Shown: positions 12,501 to 26,017, numbered from the stretch's first letter. The stretch is DNA of 64,000 nt from Saussurea involucrata (GCA_033807775.1 CM066312.1:23533696-23597695); one strand, 5' to 3'. The notes: generated from the sequence alone by a model not told the origin. Translations and numbers: made by a program.

Positions 12501-15500
12501 AAAGTTACTCAGCTGGGATTTTGTATTTGGTGCAGTAACATCAAAGAGGTAATTTTCTGATTTAAACTCTCTTTTATGAGAATTAGGTTTCTTTTGGAAT
12601 TTGAAGTGGGTTTAAGTAATTTTAGAAGAATTTGTGAATTTTAGTTACAATTAGGGTATTAAAAAGAGTTTAGAACACTTATGTGCAAAATCTGGGTAAA
12701 AGATGGATTCCTGCAAATGAACTGAACTTATCTGAAAAAGACGATGAACAGTGTTTTTGCGAAAAGTAGGAATTCGCAAGCCTTGGTTGCGAAAAGTCCA
12801 CTTTGCGCAAATAGCTAAAACGCAAAGTTAGGATCTCGCAACAGTTGGTTGCGAAAAGTAAGGAACTCGCAACTATGGATTGCGAGAAGTGAGGTTTTCG
12901 TAATAGTGGATTGCGAGAAGTGAGGTTTTCGTAATAGTGGGTTGCGAAAAGTGAGGTTTTCGTAATAGTGGGTTGCGAAAAGTGTGAATTACCTGTTTAC
13001 GTGTTAAAGAGTATGTACATTTTGATTTGTTTCAGATACTAAGGATCGGGGTTAAAAGTTAATCTGTTTTGAGGAAAGTTTGAAGGACCTTTGCTAAAAA
13101 AGATCAGGTGAGTTTTACTTTAAAAAGTATTTTACTGGAATGCATTATGTGAATAACGAATATTTGATAAAGTGTATGAATATGTCATACGTGGGTGATT
13201 ATAATATATTGAGATATTATAATTACGTGAGTATTATATAAAATTATAAATACGTGGCCGGGCTTTGGACCGGTGTGATAAATTGGCTCGCAACCAATTT
13301 ATATTGGCCATTGGTGGAGGGATAAGGTGGAATGAGACAGGTATGATACATAAATGCTAGTTGGTATTAACTTACGTGTGATGTACGTGTATTTATATAA
13401 AGAGTGTTTTTATATAAATGAATTTTTAATGAATTACAAATGTCAGGGATTTACTCACTAGACCCTTAGGTCTAACCCTCATTTTCTGTTTTAAAAATCA
13501 TGTATTCCAGGAGGCGGATCCGGTAAGAGCAAATAAGTAGGACTATTGAAGGATAACTTTTGTGAAGAAGTCAGTTTAGAAGTCATGGATGTATTTTTTG
13601 TACTTGAGACTTCGTTGTTATTAAACATGTAATTCAATTGTAAAAGTTTGTACTGAATTATCTACTATGTTTTGCTAGACTATGGGACCGAATGTGAAAT
13701 ATAATGTACCTTTTTAATGATATCATGATATGGAATGTATGTTATTTGTATATATTTTGTTAGCGGGTTGTTACGCCTAAACCCTTGGAAGGGTTTACGA
13801 TTTTGGGAGGAGGAGAGGGGAGGCTACGGCCTTGTGAGAGAGAGAGAGATCACACCAAAAAAAAATCATCCTAGGGTTTGATCCCTAGCATCTTATTTAT
13901 AACCTCTCTATTTACAAGTAGCCCCCTTGAACAGATAAGCTTGATAAAAACTATTTTAACAAGTTATCATTTAGTCCCTATAATTAATCTAATTAATTAT
14001 ATTGTAGCATGTAATTAATTTATCATGAAATGACAAATTAATAATCTAACTACATTAATTCCCTTTCATTCTTCTGATTGTTTATTTGGGTCTTAAGGGC
14101 AACCCAAAAGGACCCTGCTATTATTAGAAATATTACCAATAGTTAATGACTCTGGACACTATATCCAACAGTCTACCACTTGGACAAGTTATTAACTCTA
14201 TTTGGTTTAACGCTTTCAAATAATCAGCAGAGAGCAAGCCATCCAATGCAGCTGCCGAACTCTGATAAAGATTCGGTCCTAAGATAAGTGATTTAATGCT
14301 CCTTTGTTCTACAAGACATCATATGATCCTGAGACATGGATAAACGTCTATCTCGTGGATCAAGGTTATGTTTCCCGATTTCCGATATGTGTTGAATTCA
14401 TCAGGCTACTCAATTGAACACATCAATTCTAGTCAGGGTTTGGCCAAACACTTAGTGTCAACACAAAATCATCGTGGGGCCCATGGATATCGCTTCTCCT
14501 GTTTAGGCAGAAGGAACAAATATACTTTGACTACACAGTTCATTTCTATTCATCATATTATACATGGATATACCCTGTATAACTGCCAGTCACGGTCAGC
14601 GTTGGAGCACACCAAAGCATAACAGAATCCTAGAGAAAAACTCTTTGCATCTCTGTTTGAAGAACATAAAATATTATCATCTCAAAATTACTCTGACTTA
14701 ATCCATGAAGTAAACTTTTGAGTGCGGGTCTTTCCAATACCTAAATCACTATTAGGTACTCATGAGCGTTAGTTGCATTCTCTATGCTTCTAACACTCCA
14801 TGACAGTCTTGAATCACTACTTACTTCCAGGAGTATGATTGACTGTGGAGGTTTAAGTAAATTAATACTCAGGAAGTTGGTTCTAAACATGCAAAACGAA
14901 ACAATAATAAATTAAATGTTAATGGACGCAATCCAGCATATATTATAATCTCCATATAATAATCTCCAAATCAAATACAATTTATTACGTTTTTAATACA
15001 TCAAACTAACAACTAAAACATTCAAGATATATTGATAATTCTAACACCTATGGCTTCAGTCCGTGTCCTGTTTGGAACTTTTCCAAGTCACCGCCCCACC
15101 ATTCAACAAGAACACCCATCCTGACTGCGAGCGGGAATCATCCTGATCTGTCTGGAAACTCGCATCAGTATAACCTGTTACTCGTAATTCATCTTTTCCA
15201 CCATAGACTAAGAACATATCTTTAGTCCTCCGAAGATACTTAAGAATGTTCTTTACAGCCGTCCAATGACTTTCGCCTGGGTTCCCTTGATATCTACTCA
15301 CCATGCTTAAAGCAAATGAGACATCAGGTCTAGTACATGTCATGGCATACATGATCGATCCTATAGCAGATGCATATGGAATTCGACTCATTCTGTCCAG
15401 TTCTTTGCTAGTGCTGGGACATTGATCTTTGCTCAATCTTATGCCATGTTGCATGGGCAAAAACCCTTTCTTGGATTCACTCATATTGAATTTCTTCAAT

Positions 15501-18500
15501 ATCTTATCCAAGTATGTACTTTGGCTAAGTCCAATTAAACGCTTGGTTCTATCTCGATAAATTCTTATTCCAAGTATGTATGCTGCATTTCCCAAATCTT
15601 TCATAGCGAAACATTTCCCGAGCCAGACCTTTACATCTTGCAACATCGGAATATTGTTTCCTATGAGTAGTATGTCATCAACATACAAGACTAGAAATAC
15701 AACATTACTCCCACTAGCCTTAACATATACGCAGGACTCATCTTCGCTTCGAGAAAATCCAAATTCCTTGACCTTTTCATGAAAACAAAGATTCCAGCTA
15801 CGAGACGCTTGTTTAAGTCCATAAATGGATCTTTCAAGCTTACACACTTTATCTGGATACCCGGTATGTACAAAAGCTTCAGGTTGTGCCATATACACAT
15901 CCTCATCAAGTTTCCCATTGAGGAAAGCGGTTTTTACATCCATTTGCCATACTTCATAGTCATGAAATGCAGCTATGGCAAGCAATATCCTGATAGACTT
16001 AATCTTTGCCACTGGTGAGAGCATAATCAATTCCTTGAGTTTGAGTGTAACCTTTTGCAACCAGTCTAGCCTTGAATGTGTGCACATTCCCATCCATGTC
16101 GGTCTTCTTTTTGAAGATCCACTTACACCCAACTGTCTTGCGACCTGGTGTGTGATCAACCAATTTCCAAACTTGGTTATCGTACATAGATTGAATCTCG
16201 CTTTCCATGGCCTCTTTCCATTTGGCAGCCTCAGGGCCTGCCATCGCTTCCTCGTAGTTGGATGGCTCATCCGCACTATCAAATGTTTTATCATTGACTA
16301 GTGTGTCTCCTTCCTTTGTAATATGAAAACCATAATAAAACTCAGGAGGTTGACTTACTCTACTAGTTCTGCGAAGAGGTGGTGGAGGTATGTTGGTTTC
16401 CTCAACAGGTGGTTCAACCTCATGTTGAGGGCTAGTGTCAACTATAGGTTCATCATTGGTTGTTTCTTGAATTTCTTCAAGATCAATACTACTCCCACTA
16501 TCCCTTTTGGAAATGAGCTCCCTTTCTTGGAAGACTCCCCTTCTAGCTACAAACACTTTGTTCTCCGGAGGTTTGTAAAATATATATCCAAAGGATTTGT
16601 AGGGATAACCAATGAACCGACACTTCTCTGCTCTAGGTTCTAGCTTATCGTTAGTTTCGCGCCGAACGAAGACTTCACAACCCCAGACCTTTATATGTGC
16701 TAACGAGGGACGAGTCCCAGTCCACATTTCAGAGGGTGTCTTTGCAACCTTCTTAGTTGGAACGAGGTTTAAGATATGAGCTGCAGTTTCTAAGGCATAG
16801 CCCCAGAACGATATTGGAAGTGTAGCACGACTCATCATGGACCGAACCATATCAAGTAGCGTTCGATTTCTTCTCTCAGCAACACCATTGAGTTGTGGTG
16901 TTCTGGGAGGAGATAATTGCGAAACTATTCCACAATCCCTTAGATAGTCGTAGAATTCATGACTCAAGTATTCTCCACCCCTGTCGGATCGGAGCATCTT
17001 GATCTTCTTGCCCAGTTGGTTTTCTACTTCGTTTTTGAATCCTTTGAACACTTCAAAGGTGTCCGATTTGTTTTTCATCAGATAGATAAATCCATATCTA
17101 CTGAAATCATCAGTGAAGGTAACAAAGTATCTTTCACCGTTTCTTGTGGCAGATCTGAATGGTCCACATACATCTGTGTGGATTAAGTCCAACAGATCCT
17201 TACCCCTTTCCATTTTTCCTTTGAAAGGTGCTTTCGTCATCTTGCCAAGTAAACAAGACTCGCATTCTTCATCAAACTTTAAGTCAAATGGTTCCAAGAC
17301 CCCGTCTGATTGGAGCTTGGCGATGCGTTTCTTGTTTATGTGGCCAAGACGATGATGCCATAACGATGATTTATCCAATTCACTATTGGAGGAACCAACA
17401 TTTAGAGTTAAGTTATTATTATTTCTACCAACACAAATCACGCTTTCATACACACCATTACAAGGAGAGGCTTTAAAATAAAAACAACCATGTTTATAAA
17501 CCAAAATGCAACCATCATTATTATCAAATTGAAATTCAAAACCATCCTTGTACTATGCATGAAAAGAAATAATGGTTCGACCCATTTCTGGCGAGTAGAA
17601 ATAATCTAATAACTTTATTGAAAAACCACTACTAAGCACGAGCTCAAAATCTCCAATCTTGGTAACATCGGCAGTCATCCTGTTTCCCATGATCAAATTC
17701 AGCTCCCCATGCTTCAACGTCCTACTTCCCTTTAGTCCCTGAAAATTAGAGCAAATGTGAGTACCACATATCGTATCAAGGACCCAAGAGTTAGAAATCG
17801 AACTACTATGGAGTTCAATTGTAAAAATACCTGAGGTGCCACACCCTTTGACCTTGTTCATTTTCAAGTCCTCCAGATATTTTGGGCAGCTTCTCTTCCA
17901 ATGGCCCTTTCCTTGATAGTAAAAGCATATGGCCTCTTTAGGGTCACTTATGGGTGGTATGTCAGAAGAATCAGCTTTTCTCTTAAGGCCTTGGTTGCGT
18001 GGAACAACTTTAGCCTTTCCCTTCCCTTTGGGATGAGAAACTTTCTTCTTCTTATAGCCACCTTCCCTAATGGCCAGGACGGGAGCAGTTGAGTGACCAC
18101 TTTGGGTCTTACCCATACTTGCTTCAACAGATCTCAACATGCCATGGAGCTCCATCAAGGTCTTGTCCATATTATTCATATTGAAGTTCACTATGAACTG
18201 TTTATATGCCCTACTGAGAGAGTTTAGCACCATTTCAATGGCAAGCTCTCTTGGGAAATCGTCACTTAGATTGCCTAACCTGTCAATGTACGCTTTCATC
18301 TTTTGCACATGCGCACATACAGGGGCACCGTCCTGTTGCTTACATTCCATAAGCGATTTTACGACTTGGAACCTTTCTTGCCTCGCTTGCTCCTGAAACA
18401 TTTCACGAAGCTGCTCATTTAGTTCAAACGCCCCTATGTTCTCGAAACTCTTTTGAAGTTCCGGGGACATGGACGCCAACATGAGACACGCGACTTTTGT

Positions 18501-21500
18501 GGATTCCGCGAATTGCTTATTGTATTCAGTTACTGCTTCAGGGCTTGCACCATCATTAAGTATAGGAAGATCCTCGTCGAGCAAATACTCTTTGTCTTCG
18601 TACCTCAAGGCAATTCTCAAGGCACGAATCCAATCCAAGTAGTTTGGCCCAGTTAGCTTATCTTTACTTAGGATAGAGAGTAACGTAAGGTTGGATGTTG
18701 AGTGAGAAGGAGGAGGAGGAGGATTATTTTCAGCCATCTGTAGATATAGATTTTTCGTTAGTTTGATATTTAACCCTTAAAATAATTTTCCAAAAACTAT
18801 TTAACAAGGCTAGGATCCATATTTTATCTTATGATGTGAAAAGGGATGCCGTAATCACATCACAAGGTTATTTTAGGTAAACAAATGCTATTTGTTAATT
18901 TCATTCACTATGAAACTCCTAGGTCTTTTGAGATTCATTGACTTATGTCAATGGCATGTTAATCTCGATTATGCTTATCTTCTTTTTGTGACTGGGATGC
19001 CGAGGATCACAAACAAGACAGTGAATCGACCATGGAAAAACACATGGACCCCTCGGCTCAAGTACGCTTGAGAATCACGAGCGCCACATCATTTTCAACT
19101 ATAGTTTCACATTAACGTGCCGGCAAACCGCACACGCTCCGTTAACAAACTATAAGATTATGTGTGTTCTTCATCATGGGTAGCATACGACTTTCACATT
19201 TCTTAGTATATCTAAAAAGGGATTTTCGTTTTATACTTCATAGTTAATACTTTTAACTTGTCACATTGACCTATCAAACCTTTTCGGTAATTCCACTAGT
19301 CCACACAAGAGGCGGTGAGTTTGGTAACGAATGGCGTTTTAAAAACCCTTGACTCATTTGGCAACCATTTTATAGGTAACCACCTTACACCCCTTTTGAG
19401 TGTTTATAGTGAGTACGCCTAGTCTCGGTTTGACTATCAATGTATTATTTAATTATATATATAATTGAGGTCTAATATATATATAAAAATTGAATGGAAT
19501 TTTAAACAATTTAAAATTATGATTATCTTGATTAATTCTAATTAACCATGTGAGCACATATTTAACAATTAATATAATTGTTTCCATATTTGATTCCAAT
19601 TAAACATTTGAGGACACATGTTAATAATTAATGTGAATATTTGACATATAAATTATATTCACTATATAAATAATGTCAATGTTTATCTTACAATATTTAT
19701 TCAAACTTGAATATATTTGTTTATTGTAAGAAGGTATTTAAGATTATCTTATTCAATTCAAGATTATCCATTCAATATTTGCCATAGCTTATTATTGATG
19801 TGTTTTCTTAGGCAAGTTAGGAAACTAGCCATTCACAATTAGGATTATCTATTCAATTTAAGATTATCCATTCAATATTTTCCAAAGCTTAATTGATGTG
19901 TTTTTCTTAGGCAAGTTAGGAAACTAGTCATACACAATTATGGTATAACATGCATAAAAAAACGACTACTACGCCATACACAATTATGGTATAACATGCA
20001 TAAAAAACGACTACTACCCTATACCCTTTGGGGATACCAATAGAACTTTAATCGCTAAAAATAGAAACTTTTTCATGCAAGCAAGAATTTTTTTCAGTTT
20101 CCAAAATTATAGCTTTTGAGGTTATGACCATAAAACCCTAACTTAGGGATTAAGCAATTCAATGACCACAAACTTACTGCACTATGTCGAAAATAAAACA
20201 GGTGCCTTCTGGACCTCAAACGATTAATCCAACCGTCCAGAAGGTAAAACAGAATGTCGTGAAACTACTGTCCAAAAACCACGACGATCCGACGGTTCAA
20301 ACTCCGGAAATAGGTAAAACGGCTCGTTGTGTTTTTTAGAAAATTCAATACGAATTTTATGCTATTGAGCTAAAATCTAAGAACTTTGGCTCTGATACCA
20401 CTGAAAGGTTTTGTTAAACCGTACTACCACATGATATAGGCAACAGAAGCATATTTAAAATTGAATCATCCATGGCAATACAAACAAACAACTTATAAAG
20501 ATGCATACGTTCTAGATGATTAACTACAATAGAAAGAATCAAGAACACTTACTTGTTTCTTGTGATTGTCGAAAACACAAAGATGAATTAACCTAGTTCT
20601 TGCTTCTTGGATGTCAAGGATCAATAGTGTGAATCCCTCTAGTGGCTCACACTTAAGAACACCAAACCAACAATCAAGATTGAAGCTTTAACCCTAAACC
20701 CTTGGAAGGGTTTACGATTTTGGGAGGGAGGAGAGGGGAGACTACGGCCTTGTGTGTGAGAGAGAGAGAGATCACACCAAAAAAAATCATCCTAGGGTTT
20801 GATCCCTAGCATCTTATTTATAACCTCTCTATTGACAAGTAGCCCCCTTGAACAGATAAGCTTGATAAAAACTATTTTAACAAGTTATCATTTAGTCCCT
20901 ATAATTAATCTAATTCCCTATAATTAATCTAATTCCCTATAATTAATCTAATTAATTATATTGTAGCTTGTAATTAATTTATCATCAAATGACAAATTAA
21001 TAATCTAACTACATTAATTCCCTTTCATTCTTCTGATTGTTTATTTGGGTCTTAAGGGCAACCCAAAAGGACCCTGCTATTATTAGAAATATTACCAATA
21101 GTTAATGACTCTGGACACTATATCCAACAAATATATATAGTGTGATTAATTTGAAAAAAAATTAAAAAAAATTATTTTTTAAACTAGCCGTTTAACTGTA
21201 TTTTTTCAAAAAATTTAAAAATAAAATAATAAAAATAAAGTGGCAACGGGTAGATCGGGTTGGGGAACCCGGTAGCTGAACCCGGCTTCTACCCGGGGCC
21301 CCCCGCCCCCCGTAGCGCTGCCCGTTTGGTACCCTTCGAACCCGATCGCCAACAAGGACGTGCCCGAGCCCGTACCCGATGCCGGTACGGGTGGACTAAT
21401 AAAAGATAAAAAGAGTTAGTTGCTACAGCTAACTGTGCTAATGGTTTTTTAAAGGAAATTTGTTCTTTAAAGGAAAATCAACTAAAAAGTTGCATAAACC

Positions 21501-22388
21501 GGGTTTTGACCGGGTATATGGTTGGGGCCGGGTGGCTAATCCCCGTACCCGCCGGGGACCGGGACCGGGTGTAGGAGGCCGAAACCGGGGTCGGGGCTGT
21601 GTGAAGGGATACCCGCCCCAAACCCGCCCCGTTACCATCCTGATACGTTCTCCAACCAACCGGGTCAGATACTGTCCGCTTTGGGTGTTAACCCTCACGG
21701 CTTTACAAAACGCGTCTTACCAGTTAGGCTAAGGAGTACAATATATGAACCCAGCATCTCCTCTGCCTGAGAGCGATGTGGGACAAGGAATACCAATACA
21801 CCCTCCCATAAGGAACGTATCAATACTCCCCCCTCGGAGACTATTCGACCTCGAATGGTGGTCCAGAGAGTTGTCTCCCACAACGGGTCGAGCGAGAGGT
21901 TGCTCTGATACCAATGATACGTTCTCCAACCAACCGGGTCAGATACTGTCCGCTTTGGGGGTTAACCCTCACGGCTTTACAAAACGCGTCTTACCAGTTA
22001 GGCTAAGGAGTACAATATATGAACCCAGCATCTCCTCTGCCTGAGAGCGATGTGGGACAAGGAATACCAATACACCCTCCCATAAGGAACGTATCACATC
22101 CCTACTTACATGAATGTTAGTGGGGGAATGGCCTCCCATGAGAAAGAGAAAAAATGATTTTTTTAGGGTAAAAACATTAATTTTTCAGCTTATTACCTTA
22201 ATGTTCCTCCAGTAAATTTTTGTCCGGGACCCCATCAACCAAAAATAATGTCTTGAAATCAATCAAAAAACCAAAATTGACTCTCAAAATCGACAAAAAT
22301 ATGAGTGGACGGATTAGATTGGTTTGCAAAGTTTGTTAGAATTGAATGGTTTAGTAATGAAACGTGGCCTATATATATATATATATAC

Positions 22389-22419
<31 letters not shown>

Positions 22420-25400
22420 AACGTGTGTTAAAGCCATACCTTGCTCGAGTTTGGAACTAACTTTTGTAGCGTTTTCATTCTTTCATTGATCTCGTCTCTT
22501 CGTTTCTGATATATTGGTAACACAAAAGTATATGTATTATTAGCACGTTGGAATGATTGTCACGTATATAAAAAAATTAAGCACTCCATGAAAGCAAACG
22601 GATTAATGAAGTAAAATCAATTTGGAGAATCTGTACCCGTTCAGATTGATTATGCATTGCAGGTGTCCTTCTCCGTTTATTTGAGATCCAAGATTTCTCG
22701 TTTACTCTTTTCTTTTCTTTAATTACGCTCACCTCCTGCTAGTAGATACATAAATAAATTATATTAAAAAAACATTATAGTCGTTTATATATGAGTTTTG
22801 ATATATAGAAAATAGCATATTGTATCAAAATATAATGTAATCTGGACTGATTTTCCTTTTGTGTTACTTATTTTCAAAACATTATTTTTGGTAACTTGAC
22901 ATTTTAAATATTTAAATACCTAGTTTACAACACAATTTCTTAATTCCAATTCTTATTTTGTGTAGTATAAAAAAAGTATATTTTTTGTTTGCAAAATTTA
23001 AACTAGAAAAATAATACACAAGTGAGTGAATTACAGTGTGGTTTAATTAAATTTTGGATTTGATTTTTCAAATAAACTATTTATATTGATTGTCCTTAAC
23101 TTTTCAATTTTACAACACTTAAATATCTGTCATTTAACATTGTCATTTAACATTTGTTATAAGGATAAATAACTGTTTGAACAAACTACATGGACTTAAA
23201 AATATATTTCACTCTAACATTAATTGTAATTAACATATTTAGTTTATAAACATTATTTATTAAAAATATTTTTGGTACGATTAACAATTTTATTCTTGAT
23301 AATGCAATCAAGAAATAAAAGCAAACAAGAGCCACAGTTACGATATCTATAAAGGGCTATAATGCTATAATGTTTTTAGCCCTATAAAGAGCTAAAATGC
23401 TATACTGTTTTGCTTTAGATCGGTAAAAGGCCTTACTCTATTCCTTATCAGGAATAGCGGCCTTTGTAACTGCTTTTAACTCTATAAAAAGATGACTCTC
23501 TGAGGAGAGATTGTAGCAGTTATCTATTTAAAAAGGGGAAATGCCATAGATGATACTCGAAATAATTGATTGTGCGACCTTAAAGCGAGTATCAAGAGTT
23601 TCTGGAACCTCCGATCCATTCTAGATAGCCAGTGCTGCAGGCATCTTCGAAAGAAACTCAATAACTACTACCTTACAAGAGAGTACTTCTCGGGGAGAAG
23701 CACGAACGGTCGTTCTTTTGTGCTCCCCTCTTTGGGAGGGGGAGCGGCAAAAAGAACAAAGAAAGAAAGAGTGATTCTCGGGGAGGAACACGATATGTAG
23801 CTATTGAATTGCCCGAATCGGTAATAAGAAGCCTGTTACTTATAAGACTTCTTGCTTTGATAGAACTTTCTTGATGCTCATACCAAAACAATGATGTAAA
23901 ACAACATATGCAACTAAAACAACCCGACATTTCTAACCGAAGGGGAAGAAATGATTTTTTAAATACATATATGAATAATATTTTTTAATAAATATGTGAA
24001 AAACATTTTAAATAAATATGCTAATAAATATTTTAAAAAGCCTATTATTTTAACAAAAATAATTAAAGATGATATTTTAATATTTTTATTTCAAAATTAC
24101 AAAAAAAATTGTTGGGTCCATTTAAGTAAAAATATTAAAATATCATCTTTAATATTATAACAATAATAATATTAATAATAAATATCTTAATATATTATAT
24201 TTGATAATATAAAATATTTTTGGTATAATGTAATTAGCAACTTAGCAGCTGGACTGCTGGTTGAGCTCTTGTGCACACATGCTGTTGATGCAGGGTTCGA
24301 ACTTGCGAATGCTCATAATTTTTTTATTAGCCATAATGCACCATCACGGGCTCACAGCCAATCGCGGGCAACATGGGCCGGGTCCGCGATCGCAACCCAT
24401 ATCACGGGATTAGGGAGTATTATTGCAAAATGGAAGCGATTTGAGGTATAATTGCAAGTCAAAGTCAATCTTGAAATATTTTAATTAAATTCCCAAATAT
24501 TTTTAATAAATGATTTTTTAAATAAAATATTTGAGTTACAGTTAATTCATAAGCATAACTTTTTACTTTTATAAATATTTTTGGAAAAAAGCCAAATTAT
24601 TGAATAACACATGTCATTGTAGGGGTGAGCATAACCCGACCGAACCCGATGGGCCGAACCCGATTCTACCCGAACCTGATGAACCGAACCCGATTCTACC
24701 CGAACCCGATAATTTATCTCGGATATTTCGGTTCGGTTTGGGTTGGGTTTTCCCAAACCCGAAACCCTCCGAACCCGACCGAAGTTTTAAAAATATAATT
24801 TTTTAAATAAATTAGAAATAGTAAATATATATCTAATAATTAGTTTTTCTCCACTCCACTCTCCGGTACGATTTCAGCTTTTTTCACTCCATTCTTTTGG
24901 TTTACTGTTTCTTTAAGTAGGAATTGTTAACAGGGCCTAAAAACACCAAAAGAAGCCAAAAAAAACTGGGCTGAAAACTGGGCTTGGGACCAGGCCCAAC
25001 CCGCACAACCCGACCGAGTAACCCGAACCCGAAATGGCCCGAAACCTTAACTATACTTTGGGCGGGTTTCGGGGCCTGTACCATCCACCCGAAACCCGAC
25101 CGGGTTCGATTTTTTTGGCCCGATCCGACTCGACCCGTGCTCACCCCTATGTCATTGTGTCAGTATGTGAGACGTTGATCATTATTTGCTTTGATTACCT
25201 GAGTTCTGGGATGAGAATCAGAGTCATCGAGAGACGTTGACATCGAAAAGTCTTTGCCGGAGCTAGTATTTTCCGGCGACCCCGTTGAAGTAGACGTCCA
25301 CCGTCTACCACCCAAATCTCCGCCGTGAGTATCAATCGTCTCAAGACTCCCACTCTCACTCACGCTCTTGTCCCGGCAACTACTCCAATCGTGTGCTTCC

Positions 25401-26017
25401 ACCGTCGTACCTCCACCACGCGCCACCCTCCAGTCCACAAACGCCGACGGATCTCCACTGCATGATCCAACGCGCGTCGAGCAACCGGCGTCACGCGCGC
25501 TAGTCGTTGACTGACGCGCCTGATCAGATCTCAGATCGACTTCGGTTCTGTTGTTGGAGCTTGGCACCAACGCGTCGGAAGTCATGGTGGCCGACGCGTC
25601 GACACCACCGGCGGCGGCGGTAGGTAGGTGGTGGTTCAGCCATGGGACCAGCTCGTTGTCGACGTCAACCGCTACTTGATAAGTTTTGCAGTAGGGTTGT
25701 ATGGTGGCTTGGTTTACTATAGCTTCCAGAGTCTCGGCGGTGCGTGGCTTTTCCCACGTGTAATTGGACGGCACGCGGCGGGAAGTTAACTCGTGCATGG
25801 CTAGCTGCCCATTTTCCCATTTTAATTCTGCCACTTCGTATTCTAACCTGCAAATTATATTAAATTAACCCAAAATCAAACATTTTAATTGCGTAAAAAA
25901 TTTCAAAAACATGAAAATTTGTATAAGTGGGCACAATTGTATATTCGAAGTCTCGTAAAAATGGAATAAGTTTTACCATATAAGATCATTAGAGCACCAT
26001 ATTATAATCATCAAACA

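Larger units (their letters stand above)
5707..13775 (+). mobile_element. Ty3/gypsy chromovirus (Gypsy-1), Tekay/Del type, inserted in the Copia-1 3' LTR
   Basis: CCTAA flanks the element at 5702-5706 and 13776-13780. The LTRs are 5707-7299 and 12170-13775. A primer-binding site, gag-protease-RT-RNase H-integrase order and a C-terminal chromodomain-like segment define a chromovirus. Opposite in orientation to the bHLH gene and Copia-1, it is the innermost and youngest shell of the nest. The two LTRs differ at roughly 17 sites over about 1.6 kb by eye, so insertion was recent. Confidence 0.95.
5411..21129 (-). mobile_element. Ty1/copia retrotransposon (Copia-1), split by a gypsy insertion
   Basis: The 5-bp duplication AATAT lies at 5406-5410 and 21130-21134. 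On the minus strand the LTRs start TGTTGGATATAG and end AAAACCTTTCA. The 5' LTR is 20402-21129 and the 3' LTR is 5411-5706 plus 13781-14170, interrupted by Gypsy-1. A primer-binding site adjoins the 5' LTR, and the sequence next to the 3' LTR (AAGTGGTAGAC) acts as the polypurine tract. The element sits inside the Harbinger element in the same orientation as the bHLH gene. Confidence 0.92.
3712..21396 (-). mobile_element. PIF/Harbinger element carrying a transposase, split by a copia insertion
   Basis: A DDE transposase of the PIF/Harbinger type (4015-5316) lies inside. The proposed ends are GGCCATGAGTACCCG on the left and, as reverse complement on the right, GTCCACCCGTACC, each flanked by TAA (3709-3711 and 21397-21399), the usual target duplication of this superfamily. 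Terminal similarity is imperfect and the right 150 bp is GC-rich like the surrounding hAT, so the right boundary is tentative. The presence of the element is secure from its transposase. Confidence 0.55.
3343..22104. mobile_element. hAT-type element (hAT-1), host of a transposon nest
   Basis: The 8-bp direct repeat CTTACATG flanks the element at 3335-3342 and 22105-22112, the duplication length of hAT elements. The left terminus TAGGGATGGT is matched by the right terminus ACCATCC...CTA once the TRIM at 21641-22096 and its CATCC duplication are removed. Subterminal DNA at both ends is rich in CCCGACCCG/CCGGGT repeats. Apart from its inserts it is only about 0.6 kb and non-coding. The 8-bp repeat, terminus and subterminal structure agree independently. 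Confidence 0.85.
1048..22439 (-). other. Giant intron 4 of the bHLH gene, 21,392 bp
   Basis: The intron is bounded by GTATGG at 22439-22434 and GCAG at 1051-1048. About 18.8 kb of it is the hAT-rooted transposon nest (3343-22104). Without that and its duplicated 8 bp the intron would be about 2.6 kb, itself full of microsatellites and MITE-like repeats. The stretches 1052-1393, 2132-2447 and 22113-22370 hold only AT-rich sequence with no gene that I can see. Confidence 0.85.

Noticed and set aside
14368..14622. 84-residue frame in the Copia-1 3' region
   Set aside because: It is antisense to the element and has no recognisable domain.
21641..22096. Cassandra TRIM
   Set aside because: No 5S rRNA-like promoter or sequence recognised in the LTR.
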